Positions 35,157 through 44,968 are shown, counted from the stretch's first letter. The stretch is 64,000 bases of DNA from Enteroscipio rubneri (GCF_002899715.1 NZ_PPEK01000008.1:1-64000); one strand, 5' to 3'. Notes: generated by a model from the letters alone, not told the origin. Numbers and translations are program-made.

Positions 35157-35996
35157 TCAGGGAAACTTCGGGAACTGGTCGAAGTCGGGCGCGCGCTTCT
35201 CCTTGAACGCGTCGCGTCCCTCCTTCGCCTCGTCGGTGGTGTAGTAGAGCAGCGTCGCGTCGCCTGCGAGCTGCTGGATGCCGGCCAGGCCGTCGGTTGC
35301 CGCGTTGAACGACGCCTTCATGAAGCGCAGCGCCGTGGGGCTCAGGCGCAGCATGTCGCGCGCCCAGCTGACGCATTCGGCCTCCAGCTGGTCGAACGGC
35401 ACCACCTTGTTCACCAAACCCATCTCCAGCGCCTCCGCGGCCGTGTACTGGCGGCAGAGGTACCAGATCTCGCGAGCCTTCTTCTGGCCGACGATGGCGG
35501 CCAGATACCCCGCGCCATAGCCCGCATCGAAGCTGCCCACTTTGGGGCCGGTCTGGCCGAACTTGGCCGTGTCGGCGGCCAGGGACAAGTCGCATAGGAT
35601 GTGCAGCACGTGGCCGCCGCCGATGGCGTAGCCGTTCACCATGGCGATGACGGGCTTGGGCACCACACGGATGAGGCGCTGGAGGTCCAGCACGTTGAGG
35701 CGCGGGATGTTGTCCTCGCCCACGTAGCCGCCGTTGCCGCGGATCTTCTGGTCGCCGCCCGAGCAGAACGCCTGGTCCTCGGGGCGCCCATCGTGGTTGG
35801 CGCCGGTGAGGATGATCACGCCGATCTCCGCGTCGTCGCGTGCGACGGTGAACGCGTCGTAGAGCTCGTTCACCGTGAGCGGAGTGAAGGCGTTGCGGCG
35901 CTCGGGCCGGTTGATGGTGATCTTGGCGATGCCATCGCAGGTTTCGTAGATGATCTCGCGATACGCCTTGCCCGCCTGCCATGCGATGTCGCTCAC
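35157..35996 (-). CDS. menB: 1,4-dihydroxy-2-naphthoyl-CoA synthase
   Basis: A 279-residue crotonase-fold enzyme closing the second ring of the naphthoquinone. Family features are the start [32 protein letters not shown], then [52 protein letters not shown], and the C-terminal [18 protein letters not shown]. The GTG at 35996 is chosen over a longer ATG frame because AAAGGACG precedes it and the length then matches MenB. Confidence 0.96.
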   Translation of the reverse strand: MSDIAWQAGKAYREIIYETCDGIAKITINRPERRNAFTPLTVNELYDAFTVARDDAEIGVIILTGANHDGRPEDQAFCSGGDQKIRGNGGYVGEDNIPRLNVLDLQRLIRVVPKPVIAMVNGYAIGGGHVLHILCDLSLAADTAKFGQTGPKVGSFDAGYGAGYLAAIVGQKKAREIWYLCRQYTAAEALEMGLVNKVVPFDQLEAECVSWARDMLRLSPTALRFMKASFNAATDGLAGIQQLAGDATLLYYTTDEAKEGRDAFKEKRAPDFDQFPKFP

Positions 35997-36166
35997 TGCA
36001 CGTCCTTTCGATACGCGCGAACCAAGACCTTGGAGGATCCGATCGCGCGCTGCATTGAGAGGGGTTTTGATACGATCATCTCTATAGTACACCAACTCAA
36101 CATATTGTAGGCTTTACCGAAGAATATCCCCACATAGAGCAACCGCTTCAACCAACCGCTCAATCG

Positions 36167-37039
36167 CTATACCCGCAGAGAGGCGACGAAGTCCCCCGGA
36201 GCTTCGAGATGAACATTGTGACCAGCGCCTTCGATGATGCGGGTCTCGCAGACCCCGTTCGACGCCAGGCCTTCGGCGAGGATGCAGTACTTCGCATCGC
36301 GCGCGCCGGCCAGGTAGAGCACGGGCGCTCCGCTTTCGCACATCGACGCCAGCGCGGCGAGCGCCTCGGGCCGGGACGGCATGGCATGTTGGCCTGCGCC
36401 CTCGAACGTGCGGGCCAGAGCCTCGGCGTCGTTGGCCAGACGGCCGGCGCGCACGCGCTCGCGGACGGCAGCGGGCAGATCGCTCTGGGTGGCGAACAGG
36501 GGGAGGCGTTCCCATGCGTCCATGAAGGCGGTCAGGCCTTCGGTGCGCAGCCGCATGGCTTGGGCGGCGTCGCGTTCGCGGGCAGCGGCGCGTTCACGCG
36601 CATTCGCCGGGCCCAGGCCGGCGCTTTCAAGGACGAGGGCAGCGAAGGCCTGCGGGTCCCGAACAGCGGCCGCAAGAGCGACGCGACCGCCAAGGGAGTA
36701 CCCGATTACGGCAGGCTTGCGGCTTTCTCGGCCGCCCTCGCCATCCGAGACGGCGCTGATGAATGCGAGCAGGGCTTCGGCCTGCGCATGGAGCGCGTAG
36801 ACTTGCGGACTATCGGGGCGGTCGCTGCGCCCGTGGCCGACGAGGTCGAGCGCGTAGACGGCGCGATCACGAGCGAGCCGCCCCGCAACCTCGTCCCACG
36901 ACGCGACGCTCTGCGCGAATCCGTGCACGAGCACGAGCGGGGCGCCATAGGCGGAGGAACCGCTGTTTGCGGACCGATCACCCCAGCAGCGTACTCCGTA
37001 CCGCACACCCGCATGCTCGAAACGAGGTTCCGTCGTCAT
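36167..37039 (-). CDS. menH: MenH-type alpha/beta hydrolase (SHCHC synthase)
   Basis: A 290-residue alpha/beta hydrolase: oxyanion HGFAQS, nucleophile GYSLGGR, acid in AGARDAKY and catalytic His in GAGHNVHLEAP. In menaquinone synthesis MenH removes pyruvate from the MenD product to give SHCHC. The assignment combines the fold with its location between menD and menB; by fold alone it could be another hydrolase. AAAGGATG precedes the ATG. A 113-nt GC-rich gap with repeats of GTGCGC separates it from menD. Confidence 0.85.
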   Translation of the reverse strand: MTTEPRFEHAGVRYGVRCWGDRSANSGSSAYGAPLVLVHGFAQSVASWDEVAGRLARDRAVYALDLVGHGRSDRPDSPQVYALHAQAEALLAFISAVSDGEGGRESRKPAVIGYSLGGRVALAAAVRDPQAFAALVLESAGLGPANARERAAARERDAAQAMRLRTEGLTAFMDAWERLPLFATQSDLPAAVRERVRAGRLANDAEALARTFEGAGQHAMPSRPEALAALASMCESGAPVLYLAGARDAKYCILAEGLASNGVCETRIIEGAGHNVHLEAPGDFVASLRV

Positions 37040-37152
37040 CCGTCATCCTTTCTCAAGCGCTGCCGTGCGCGTGCGCACGAAGCGCCACGTCCCACACGCC
37101 AGGCTGCGCGAAAGCCCCAACGCCGCCGTTCGCGCGTGCGCACAAAGCGCCC

Positions 37153-38982
37153 CTACCAGTACGGGCGGTAGCGCTCCTTGAGTCCTTCCAGAGGCACGCG
37201 AACCTCAATGAGCGAGATGCCGGGCGTGCCCAATGCGGTGCGGTACGCCTCGTCGAACGCCGCCGCCGTGCCGGCCCGTTCGTACGGCACGGCGAAGGCG
37301 CGCGCCGCCGCCTCGAAATCCACGTCCTGCGGTGTGAGGAACAGGCGCTCGAAGTAAGCGTCGTCGGATTTCTGCGGCAGCATGTCGAAGATGGCGCCGC
37401 CGTTGTTGTTGAGCAGAACGATCGCGATGCACGGCGCCGCATCGGATATGCCGTCGCGTGCAGCGCTCGCTTCCCGTTGCACGCGCAGCTCGCGTTGGAG
37501 CGCGAGCGCATTCAGGTCGTGCAGGAGCGTCAGATCGCCGGTGATGAACGTGGTCTGGGCGAACCATTGCGCCGCCCCGATGGCTGCGGACACCGTGCCG
37601 TCGATGCCGTTGAGACCGCGATTACACAGCACGGTCAGGCGTTTCGCGCTCTTGAGGTAGAACGTGTCCAGCGCGCGAACGCTCATGGAATTGGCGGCGA
37701 ACAGGCATGACCCTTCGGGCGCACGTTCCACGACGCGTCGAACGAACGCCCCTTCGAAGCCGGCCTCCCGATCGTCCACCGCCGCGATGCGCGCGCGGGC
37801 GGCGTCGTTTGCATCGATCCACGCGCGGGCGAAGGCGCGCTGGGCATCATCGGGTTCGTACTCGATGGTCTGCAGGTCGTACGCCATCCCAAGCGATCCC
37901 GCAAACTCCGACGGCCTGCATTGCACGAACAGGTCGGTTGCCGCATTGCAGTCGCGCGTCTCCAGCGGATCGACGACGATCTGCATCGGGTGCGCAGCGG
38001 CAATCAGCTGCGTCGCTTTCTTCGACACGGGGAAGCGCCCGAAGCGGACGACCGCCTCCGGCGCAAGACCCTCGGGCGCCAAGCCGCCCGCGCCGAGCAC
38101 GGAATCGTAGTTGTCGATGACCAAGTCCTCGTCGAACGAGCGCAAGCCGGACAAGGGATCCGCCAGGAGGGGAAGGCTAAACGACCGCGCCCAGCCGAGC
38201 ACCTTGCCTGCCTCGAGCTCATTCTCGCAGGTTCCCTCGCCCGCATACACGAGCGCGCGGCGCCCCGCGAGCATTGCTGCAAGGCTCTGAGCATCCTGCA
38301 TGCCAATCGACCTGCGCGGACTCACGATGGGCGCCCCTTCGAGCGCGCTCCGCCCGCTTTCGAACAGCCCCTCGACGCCAAGATCGGGCTTGAGTGGCTC
38401 GTCGAACGGAAAATTCACGTGCACGGGTCCGCCCAGGCACGCCCCCGCGATGCGCGCAGGCCCCGCAGCGGGAGCATTCCCGCCTGCGGCGATGCACGCC
38501 TCGCGGGCCGCCTGGCGGGCGAAGGCGAGCGACGACGCGCTTTCGGTCGGCAGCGGCATCTGGCGAAACGCACGCACGTGATCGCCGAACGCCTTGAGCT
38601 GGTCGCACGTTTGCGGAGCCCCAAGGCCCTGCAGGCGCGGCGGCCGATCGCCCGTGAGCATCACGAGCGGCACACGCGACGACTCCGCCTCGAGCACAGC
38701 CGGATAGTAGTTCCCCACCGCCGTGCCCGAGGTGCAGATGACCGCCGTGGGTCGGCCGCTCGCCTTGGCCAGTCCGAGCGCGAAGAAGGCCGCACCGCGC
38801 TCGTCCACGTCCACGAACAGCCGCAGCCTATGGGGATGCCGTCGCGCCAGCTCGTAAGCGCACATGGCGAGCGGGGTCGAGCGCGAACCGGGGCTCGCCA
38901 CCACATCCCGCACGCCCCAACGCGCGAGCTCGTCCAGAAATGCACCCACGAACAACGCCGTTACAGCCGGGTCTGCGCTCAT
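37153..38982 (-). CDS. menD: SEPHCHC synthase (2-oxoglutarate decarboxylase)
   Basis: A 609-residue thiamine-diphosphate enzyme that adds a succinyl-semialdehyde unit to isochorismate. Family features: DELARWGVRDVVASPGSRSTPLA at the start, the glutamate region of VDVDERGAAFFALGLAKASG, TSGTAVGNYYPAVLEA, LTGDRPPRLQGLGAPQT, then the C-terminal NRGLNGIDGTVSAAIGAA and TFITGDLTLLHDLNAL with the LNNNGGAIFDMLPQ Mg-ThDP motif. The ATG overlaps the menF stop as ATGA. Confidence 0.96.
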   Translation of the reverse strand: MSADPAVTALFVGAFLDELARWGVRDVVASPGSRSTPLAMCAYELARRHPHRLRLFVDVDERGAAFFALGLAKASGRPTAVICTSGTAVGNYYPAVLEAESSRVPLVMLTGDRPPRLQGLGAPQTCDQLKAFGDHVRAFRQMPLPTESASSLAFARQAAREACIAAGGNAPAAGPARIAGACLGGPVHVNFPFDEPLKPDLGVEGLFESGRSALEGAPIVSPRRSIGMQDAQSLAAMLAGRRALVYAGEGTCENELEAGKVLGWARSFSLPLLADPLSGLRSFDEDLVIDNYDSVLGAGGLAPEGLAPEAVVRFGRFPVSKKATQLIAAAHPMQIVVDPLETRDCNAATDLFVQCRPSEFAGSLGMAYDLQTIEYEPDDAQRAFARAWIDANDAARARIAAVDDREAGFEGAFVRRVVERAPEGSCLFAANSMSVRALDTFYLKSAKRLTVLCNRGLNGIDGTVSAAIGAAQWFAQTTFITGDLTLLHDLNALALQRELRVQREASAARDGISDAAPCIAIVLLNNNGGAIFDMLPQKSDDAYFERLFLTPQDVDFEAAARAFAVPYERAGTAAAFDEAYRTALGTPGISLIEVRVPLEGLKERYRPYW

Positions 38983-40394
38983 CGGATGGTTCCTTTTTCA
39001 ACGCGCTGGTTGTTCGTAGAGCCAGCGAGGGTTTCCGCAGTGCCCGAGATGCAATCGATGGCGGAGGCGTAGCGTGCTTCGCTCCGTGAGCCTTCGTCAG
39101 CGGCCGCAGATCGAGTACTGCGGGAAGCCGCAGTGTCGGCTCCATCCTCTCCGCTGAAAGCGGAGAGGATGGTCATGAGCTTCATATCGATTTCGTCGTA
39201 TTCGGCATCGGCATCGCTGCCGGCCACCACGCCGCAGCCGGCGTACAGCCAGCCGATCTCGCCGTCGAACACGCCGGTGCGCAGCGCGACCGAGAACTCG
39301 CCATCCCCATCGCCGTCCACGTAGCCGCACGCCCCGGCGAAGAACCCGCGGTTGTACGGCTCGATGCGCCGCAACAGCATCTTCGCCTCGCCCACCGGCG
39401 TGCCGGCTACGGCCGGCGTTGGATGCAAATCCTCCATCATCGACCACAGATCGACGCCCTCCAGCAGGCGCGCCCGCGCAGGCGTGCACAGGTGCTGCAC
39501 GTGCGTGAGCGGAAGTATTCCCGGCTCGGAAGGCACGTCCACATCGTGGCATGTGCGGTTGAATACTTCGCGGATGAAGCGCACCACGTAATCGTGCTCG
39601 GAGCGGTTCTTGGAATCGGCCATGAGCTCGGCTGCCAGCCGCATGCGGTCCTCTTCGGAGCTGCCGGCCGGACACGTGCCGGCCAGGCACATGCTCTCCA
39701 GGTTGGATCCGCGCTTGCGCACCAAAAGCTCGGGCGTGCACCCGCAGAAGAACACGTCGGCGTAGCGGTAGAGCAGCACCGTGCCGCGGGCGGACCCGTC
39801 GATGAGGTTCACCAGCAGGTCCTTCGACGAGAAGGGGTGTTCGGCGACGAGTTTGAGGCGCCTCGACGGCACCACCTTCTCCACGCGTCCCTCGGCGATG
39901 GCGTGCAGGCCGGCGTCCAGAACTTGCCGCCACGCCGCACGCGAATCGGGTTCGATGCGATAGGGTATCGTCTCGCGCCGGCGCGCGGGCGCAGCCAGCG
40001 CCTGGCGAGCGAACCGCTCGATACGCCCCGGATACACCGGCCCAAGCGAGTTCACCTGCAGCAGCGTGCCCCGCTCGTTCTCGATGAGCACGATCTCCGG
40101 CAACATGAACTTGAGGCGCGGAAACGCCTCGAACAGCTCGTCGGGAGGCGCTGGGTTCTCCGCATCGAAACGGTTGAACGAAAAGAACACGGGCGGCTGT
40201 GCCGTCGGCCCTTCGAGTTCGCTCTCGGCATCGTCGAGCGTCGGCAACGCAATGCAGCGTCCCAACCCCATGTAGCGGCATGCCCGCTGCTTGTCGTAGT
40301 ACACGAACTGGTCCGTGAAGCCCTTCTGCAGCAGGCAGAATGCGTCTACTATGTCGGCCTCGATCGGACGTGTGTGCGAGAATATCCTGGTCAT
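38979..40394 (-). CDS. menF: Isochorismate synthase
   Basis: A 471-residue chorismate-utilising enzyme making isochorismate, the entry to menaquinone. C-terminal signatures are VLLYRYADVFFCGCTPELLVRKRG, SMCLAGTCPAGSSEEDRMRLAAELM, KNRSEHDYVVRFIREVF, HLCTPARARL, MEDLHPTPAVAGTPVGEA and GFFAGACGYVDGDGDGEFSVALRTG. AGGAGAG precedes the ATG. It is the first gene of the men operon, menF-menD-menH-menB-menE/C. The C-terminal 40 residues are Ser/Ala-rich and probably disordered. Confidence 0.95.
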   Translation of the reverse strand: MTRIFSHTRPIEADIVDAFCLLQKGFTDQFVYYDKQRACRYMGLGRCIALPTLDDAESELEGPTAQPPVFFSFNRFDAENPAPPDELFEAFPRLKFMLPEIVLIENERGTLLQVNSLGPVYPGRIERFARQALAAPARRRETIPYRIEPDSRAAWRQVLDAGLHAIAEGRVEKVVPSRRLKLVAEHPFSSKDLLVNLIDGSARGTVLLYRYADVFFCGCTPELLVRKRGSNLESMCLAGTCPAGSSEEDRMRLAAELMADSKNRSEHDYVVRFIREVFNRTCHDVDVPSEPGILPLTHVQHLCTPARARLLEGVDLWSMMEDLHPTPAVAGTPVGEAKMLLRRIEPYNRGFFAGACGYVDGDGDGEFSVALRTGVFDGEIGWLYAGCGVVAGSDADAEYDEIDMKLMTILSAFSGEDGADTAASRSTRSAAADEGSRSEARYASAIDCISGTAETLAGSTNNQRVEKGTIR

Positions 40395-40625
40395 AGGCTC
40401 TCCTGCCGCACCAGCTCAACGCAGAGCTTCAATTTTGGCAGTACGGCCTTAACCTTGTCCATGGGCATCCTCCGATCGCATACGCCTGGTGCGCACCGGG
40501 CATCGGGCGCGCCTGACAGTATACCCGTGTACGGCCGTGAGCTCGACCAGCCTCGGAGGGACGGAGCACGAAAGCGGGCGATCGTACGTTCCGGACCCTT
40601 TCCGGCACTCGCGTGCCTCCCCGCG

Positions 40626-40976
40626 CTACGCCACGCCGTGCTTGACTCGATCGGCTTCCTCGGAGGTCTTCGCGTCGTTCCAACGATCCATGGTGCCCAC
40701 CAGATAGCCCGTAATGCGCCGGATGCGATCGAACGGCGCTGCCGCAAGCTCGTAGCGGATGCCCACGTCCTCGCCATCGACTTCGAGGGCGAGTCCCGTG
40801 ACGGAACTGTTCGGATGGTGGGAGTTGCCGCGATCAAGATAGGCGCGGATTTCAGCGTCGCTCACCGGGGCATCGTCGGGATTGACGTATGCGATATCGA
40901 CCGCAACGCCGTCGGTCGTTCGCTGCTCGCGTCGCTCTGCCGCGCATTCGACCTTCGATTCTCGTATCGCTTTCAT
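40626..40976 (-). CDS. Small protein with a class III ribonucleotide reductase tail-like motif
   Basis: A 116-residue soluble protein with an N-terminal basic/acidic helix, a middle VTGLALEVDGEDVGIRYELAA region and a C-terminal RRITGYLVGTMDRWNDAK then EEADRVKHG. The last part resembles the tail of anaerobic ribonucleotide reductases (GYL..., WN.gK..E..DR), but the zinc Cys pairs and glycyl radical site are absent, so it is not an active reductase. GGAAGGACC precedes the ATG. It lies upstream of menF in the same direction, with a 231-nt gap. Function unknown. Confidence 0.6.
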   Translation of the reverse strand: MKAIRESKVECAAERREQRTTDGVAVDIAYVNPDDAPVSDAEIRAYLDRGNSHHPNSSVTGLALEVDGEDVGIRYELAAAPFDRIRRITGYLVGTMDRWNDAKTSEEADRVKHGVA

Positions 40977-41010
40977 GCTGGTCCTTCCGCTCGTCTTTGC
41001 GTTCGATTAA

Positions 41011-41031
41011 ATGATATCTTAATACTATCAT
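41011..41031. promoter_or_regulatory. AT-rich inverted repeat upstream of the 116-residue protein
   Basis: ATGATA-N9-TATCAT lies in an unusually AT-rich island (about 41005-41035) 35-55 nt upstream of ATG 40976 on the minus strand. The same island offers TATA-like -10 boxes, so the repeat would overlap the promoter. The rest of 40977-41274 holds no gene I can support. Confidence 0.4.
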
Positions 41032-41274
41032 ATAGCCGTACTCGCGAGACGCGGTGCTCGGCAACGGTTTCGTACGCCGGCAAACGCACGAGCGCAGGCT
41101 CAAGCGCAGCAAACTCGGCGTGCGGCTTGCAACCGCGCACGCGCAATCGGGGCTCTGCGCAAATAATCGCTGCCCGAACCAAAGCCGCACGAATGCGACG
41201 CTACCACGGCTCGGCGAGAGGGTCATACGACGGCCGGAAGCCTCTTCGAGCGTCTGAGAAGGCGCACCGCAGCC

Positions 41275-42717
41275 TCACGCTTCGACAAGCTCCACGAGGT
41301 CGATGAGCTCCTGGCGGGAGTGCACCCCCGTTTTCGCGAAGATGCTCTTGATATGGCTGCGAACCGTGTTTTTGGATATCACGAGCTCCTCGGCAATGTA
41401 GGGCACGTCGCGCCCGCGCGCCAGAAGATCGAGCACGTCGGCCTCTCGGCGCGACAGCCGGTAGCGGTTCACCACGACCACGCATCCCGCCGATACCGCA
41501 TCCTTCCCTTCGGCGCCTCCCGAGGACAGAGCGGGTTCTGCCAGGATCGCCGGACCGGCCGCGCGCCGGAGGCGCTTTCCATGCGGTGCCACCATGGCGA
41601 TTGAAAGCAGGTACACCGCCACCAGCGCCACGACCGACAGCTCGGCCAGACCGACGCCGCGCCCCGCTCCCACGAACAGACCCACAACCGAGCCCACCAG
41701 CTGACTCGCGTACACGACGCCGGCAAACAGGCCGTAGACGAGCACCGGCGGAAGCGTTTGATTACGCGCAGTGCGGGCGCAGGACACGACCATAAGCGAG
41801 GACGTGACCGAGAACACCAGAAACACGAACGACAGCACTATCTGGCGAAACGCACCCTCGAGCAGCGGCAGCAACAAGAACGCCGTTGCGGTGAGAGGAA
41901 ACAGGATCTGGTACAGCCGCATCAGCGTGACGCGCTCGTACAGAAGCTTCCACGATGCCAACAACACGATGGAGGCGACGAGCAGCCCTATCATATTGCT
42001 CGCATTCGTCTGGCCGATCGACCCGCCACCCGACGCCGACCCGATGCGCACGATACCCACGATGAACGCAGAAAACGCAACACATAACAGCGGCCGCCAA
42101 AGCTCTGCCACAGCCTCGCGGCACCGATCGCGCCTCTGGGAGGGAACAATTTCGAACATCGGGTGGGTTTTCGGCGCGCGGCGCCTCGCCACCGCGACGA
42201 GCACGGTGGCTGCGGGAGCGAGTGCGAACAGAGAGGCTCCGGGGACGATGCTCTCGGGCAGCAGTTCGACGGCGAAAAACAGAAGTGCGGATACGCCGGC
42301 GGCAAGGAACACGACGATGCCTGCGGCGAATACCTTCTGTGCGGCTACGATCTCTTGCAATGTGCAGAACATGAGACCGCTTCCCCAGCCGAAGCAGAAA
42401 CCTACAGCGACGAGTGACCATCCCGAGGACAACATATTCGTCTGCCCCAAGACGACCAACACGGCCCCCGTCAAGAAAAGCCCCAGTGCGAAAAACGGAG
42501 AACGCCAGGCGCGCGCCTTCGGTCGGCGGTAGGCCGCCACCCCAGCTACCGCAAGCGAGGCGGGAAATGCGGCCGTACGCGCGAAGTACTCCGCTATGAG
42601 CGCGCCCGGGCTTTCGATCCCCGTGAGAAAACGCAGATACCCGCCCCAGAGCATCACCGAGGTGCATGCCAGGAAAAACCCGTATGCAAGTGCGGCCAGC
42701 ATCTGCTCGCGCTTCAC
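41275..42717 (-). CDS. LuxR-family regulator with polytopic membrane sensor (1)
   Basis: A protein of about 480 residues: roughly a dozen hydrophobic helices (GFFLACTSVMLWGG onward to VVALVAVYLLSIAMV), then a cytoplasmic LuxR helix-turn-helix (SRREADVLDLLARGRD, ISKNTVRSHIKSIFAKTGVHS, ELIDLVE). The membrane part presumably senses a ligand and the HTH activates transcription. The start is uncertain: GTG 42717 begins three bases after a perfect 14-bp-arm inverted repeat (42721-42770), while ATG 42702 is also possible; longer frames would put the repeat in coding DNA. It is divergent from the reductase at 43067, its likely target. Confidence 0.85.
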   Translation of the reverse strand: MKREQMLAALAYGFFLACTSVMLWGGYLRFLTGIESPGALIAEYFARTAAFPASLAVAGVAAYRRPKARAWRSPFFALGLFLTGAVLVVLGQTNMLSSGWSLVAVGFCFGWGSGLMFCTLQEIVAAQKVFAAGIVVFLAAGVSALLFFAVELLPESIVPGASLFALAPAATVLVAVARRRAPKTHPMFEIVPSQRRDRCREAVAELWRPLLCVAFSAFIVGIVRIGSASGGGSIGQTNASNMIGLLVASIVLLASWKLLYERVTLMRLYQILFPLTATAFLLLPLLEGAFRQIVLSFVFLVFSVTSSLMVVSCARTARNQTLPPVLVYGLFAGVVYASQLVGSVVGLFVGAGRGVGLAELSVVALVAVYLLSIAMVAPHGKRLRRAAGPAILAEPALSSGGAEGKDAVSAGCVVVVNRYRLSRREADVLDLLARGRDVPYIAEELVISKNTVRSHIKSIFAKTGVHSRQELIDLVELVEA

Positions 42718-42720
42718 GTT

Positions 42721-42770
42721 GTCGCCCGAAAAACGCGGTTTCGGCTTCGATTCCGTGTTTTTCGGGCGAC
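42721..42770. promoter_or_regulatory. Perfect 14-bp inverted repeat at the start of the LuxR gene
   Basis: GTCGCCCGAAAAAC (42721-42734) and its exact complement (42757-42770) flank 22 nt. In mRNA it would fold directly before the GTG at 42717, affecting initiation; on DNA it could be an autoregulatory operator. Confidence 0.6.
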
Positions 42771-42927
42771 GAGCTTTGAACCCCACCGGTCCGCACCTCC
42801 CTCTCCCTCGCACGGATAGCGCCGACATTCGAGCGCATCGACGCCCGCGCGGCGCATGTCCATTGTACCGCACGCTCCGAACGGCCCGACGCAAGGAAGG
42901 GCGCCGCGCGGCTTCTGGGCGAAAAAC

Positions 42928-42942
42928 CACCCAGGCTGGGTG
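42928..42942. promoter_or_regulatory. Operator-like CACCC-N5-GGGTG upstream of reductase 1
   Basis: CACCCAGGCTGGGTG followed by A, in the divergent region 42718-43066 between regulator and reductase, about 125 nt before the reductase ATG. Nearly the same sequence (CACCCACGCCGGGTG then A) lies at 54588 before reductase 4. No gene is seen elsewhere in this 349-nt gap. Confidence 0.55.
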
Positions 42943-43066
42943 AGCCATTGTTTTGCCTGATCGGATACGCTTCGGACAACTCGGAACCCGCTCGCTGCCG
43001 CACGGCCCGTTCGCGCAGTAGCTCGTTCCCGGGAGCGTTCGTCACACACAAGGAAGGGAGATTGTC

Positions 43067-44791
43067 ATGGAGGGTACTCTGAACCGACGCAGCTTCGTCA
43101 AAGGCGCCGCCCTGGGCGCCGCGGGTCTGGTGGCGGGAGGGGCGCTGGCGGCATGCTCGCCCCAGGCAGACGCGCCGAAGAGCGAATCCGACGCCGCACA
43201 GGCGACGGCCACGAACAGCGCCGAGCAGCAGTGGAGCTTCGAGATTGCGCCCGAGCCTATCGCCGACGCCGACATCAAGGAGACGGTGGAGTCCGACGTC
43301 GTGGTAGTGGGCGGCGGCATGTCCGGTATGGTAACTGCGGCCTCATGCGCCGAGAACGGCCTCAAGGTGACGCTCATCAGCGCGTCCACCGCACCGGTCA
43401 GCCGCGGCGGATCCAACAACGGCGTGTACTCCACGGTCATGGAGCAGATGGGCATCCCGCGCATGGATCCCACCTGGTTCTACCGCATGCAGTATGCGGC
43501 CAACGGCGGCAACTTCAGGCCGGGGCTATGGTATAAGTTCTACAACAATTCAGAAGAAGCCATCAACTGGATCATTGACATCGCAGCCAAGGCGAACATC
43601 AAAACGACGATCGAATCCGGTCCAGCGTACAAGGAAGGCGACCCCATGTACACGCCCACGGCGGCCCACGCCTTCTACGTGGACGACGAGGAGCTGCATG
43701 GCGCTATCGGCAACGGCGAGGGATACATCGCCGCGGAGATGGGACGCTACATCACCGAGGACTTGGGCGTGGACGTCCGCTGGAACGTGAAGGGCGAGCA
43801 GCTGGTGCGCGGCGGCGTGGCGAACGGCACGAGCGGGCGCGTGGACGCCATCATCGCTTCCAACGCCGACGGCGCGTACACCAAGTACGTGGGTACCAAG
43901 GCTGTGGTCATGGCGACCGGCGACTTCTCCCACGATAGGAACATGATGGAGAAGTACTGCCCACAGGCCGTGGAGCTGTGCGATTTCACAACCGACATCA
44001 ACTACGACCAGGGCATCTGGATGGGCGGCCTCATGCCCGGCGACGGTCACAAAATGGAACTGTGGGTGGGCGGCGCATGGCAGAAGGAGCCCAACAACAT
44101 CATGCTCGGCCGTCCCAACCTGCCCGGCGACCAGCCCTACACGAGCCACACCGGCCTCATGGTGGACAAGAACGGCCAGCGCTTCATGAATGAGGACGTG
44201 CTGGGCGGCCTTGCATGCGCCACGATCATGCACCTGCCCGAAAAGACCGCCTACTGCATCTGGGGCCAGAACCGAGCCGAAGCGGGCGGTCCCTGGGGCG
44301 CCATCAACTATGCGCACGGCGAATACTTTACAACCGAAGAGGTTATCGAGCGCTGGGACACCGACGCCGACGGATTCGGCATCGTCAAGGCCGACACGCG
44401 CGAAGAGGTTATCTCGAAGCTGGGGCTGCCCGCCGAGACCATCGATACCGTCAACCGTTACAACGAGATGTGCGCGAGCGGTGTGGACACCGATTTCTAC
44501 AAGACCGCCGACAAGCTCATCCCCATCGGCGAAGGCGACGGCCCTTTCTATGGCGCATCGTTCACACCCGGCTTCCTAACCTCCCTCGGCGGCCTGCGCA
44601 CCGACGTCAACCTGCGTGTGCTCGACGAGAACGACGAGCCCATCGAAGGTCTGTTCAACGCGGGCTGCATGATTGGCAACTTCTACTCAGCCACCTACAC
44701 GTTCGCCATGGAGGGCATGAACTACGGCGCCACCTGCATCACCCTGCCCTACGTGCTGGGCAAAGATCTGGCCGCGGGCAAACTCGGGTAA
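43067..44791 (+). CDS. Tat-exported FAD reductase, fumarate-reductase-like (1)
   Basis: A 574-residue flavoprotein with Tat signal (NRRSFVKGAALGAAGLVAGG) ending in a lipobox LAACS, so probably a lipoprotein outside the membrane. The FAD-binding motif is VVVVGGGMSGM (about residues 77-87); later come MVDKNGQRFMNED and the C-terminal EPIEGLFNAGCMIGNFYSATYTFAMEGMNYGAT. It should reduce an organic acceptor with electrons from the quinone pool through an unseen cytochrome or other donor. No heme motif is present. The divergent LuxR protein is the likely regulator. Substrate unknown. Confidence 0.88.
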   Translation: MEGTLNRRSFVKGAALGAAGLVAGGALAACSPQADAPKSESDAAQATATNSAEQQWSFEIAPEPIADADIKETVESDVVVVGGGMSGMVTAASCAENGLKVTLISASTAPVSRGGSNNGVYSTVMEQMGIPRMDPTWFYRMQYAANGGNFRPGLWYKFYNNSEEAINWIIDIAAKANIKTTIESGPAYKEGDPMYTPTAAHAFYVDDEELHGAIGNGEGYIAAEMGRYITEDLGVDVRWNVKGEQLVRGGVANGTSGRVDAIIASNADGAYTKYVGTKAVVMATGDFSHDRNMMEKYCPQAVELCDFTTDINYDQGIWMGGLMPGDGHKMELWVGGAWQKEPNNIMLGRPNLPGDQPYTSHTGLMVDKNGQRFMNEDVLGGLACATIMHLPEKTAYCIWGQNRAEAGGPWGAINYAHGEYFTTEEVIERWDTDADGFGIVKADTREEVISKLGLPAETIDTVNRYNEMCASGVDTDFYKTADKLIPIGEGDGPFYGASFTPGFLTSLGGLRTDVNLRVLDENDEPIEGLFNAGCMIGNFYSATYTFAMEGMNYGATCITLPYVLGKDLAAGKLG

Positions 44792-44968
44792 GCGCTACGA
44801 CCTTGACCAAAGCACAGTGAGGCGAAACGGCGGATGCGCGAAAGCGTCGCCCCGTACCCCCTCTCCCCGAACCTTGCGAGAGGGCGCTCAGGCTTTCGAA
44901 CATATCCGACGCAGCCCTGTATCCCCTCCTAGGCAGGGCTGCGCCACTCACCTGCTGCTCGCAGAAAA

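Noticed and set aside
40973-41182. 69-codon frame ending in an ATGA overlap with the 116-residue protein
   Set aside because: It runs through the AT-rich promoter/palindrome island, has no ribosome site and low-quality residues; the overlap is coincidental.
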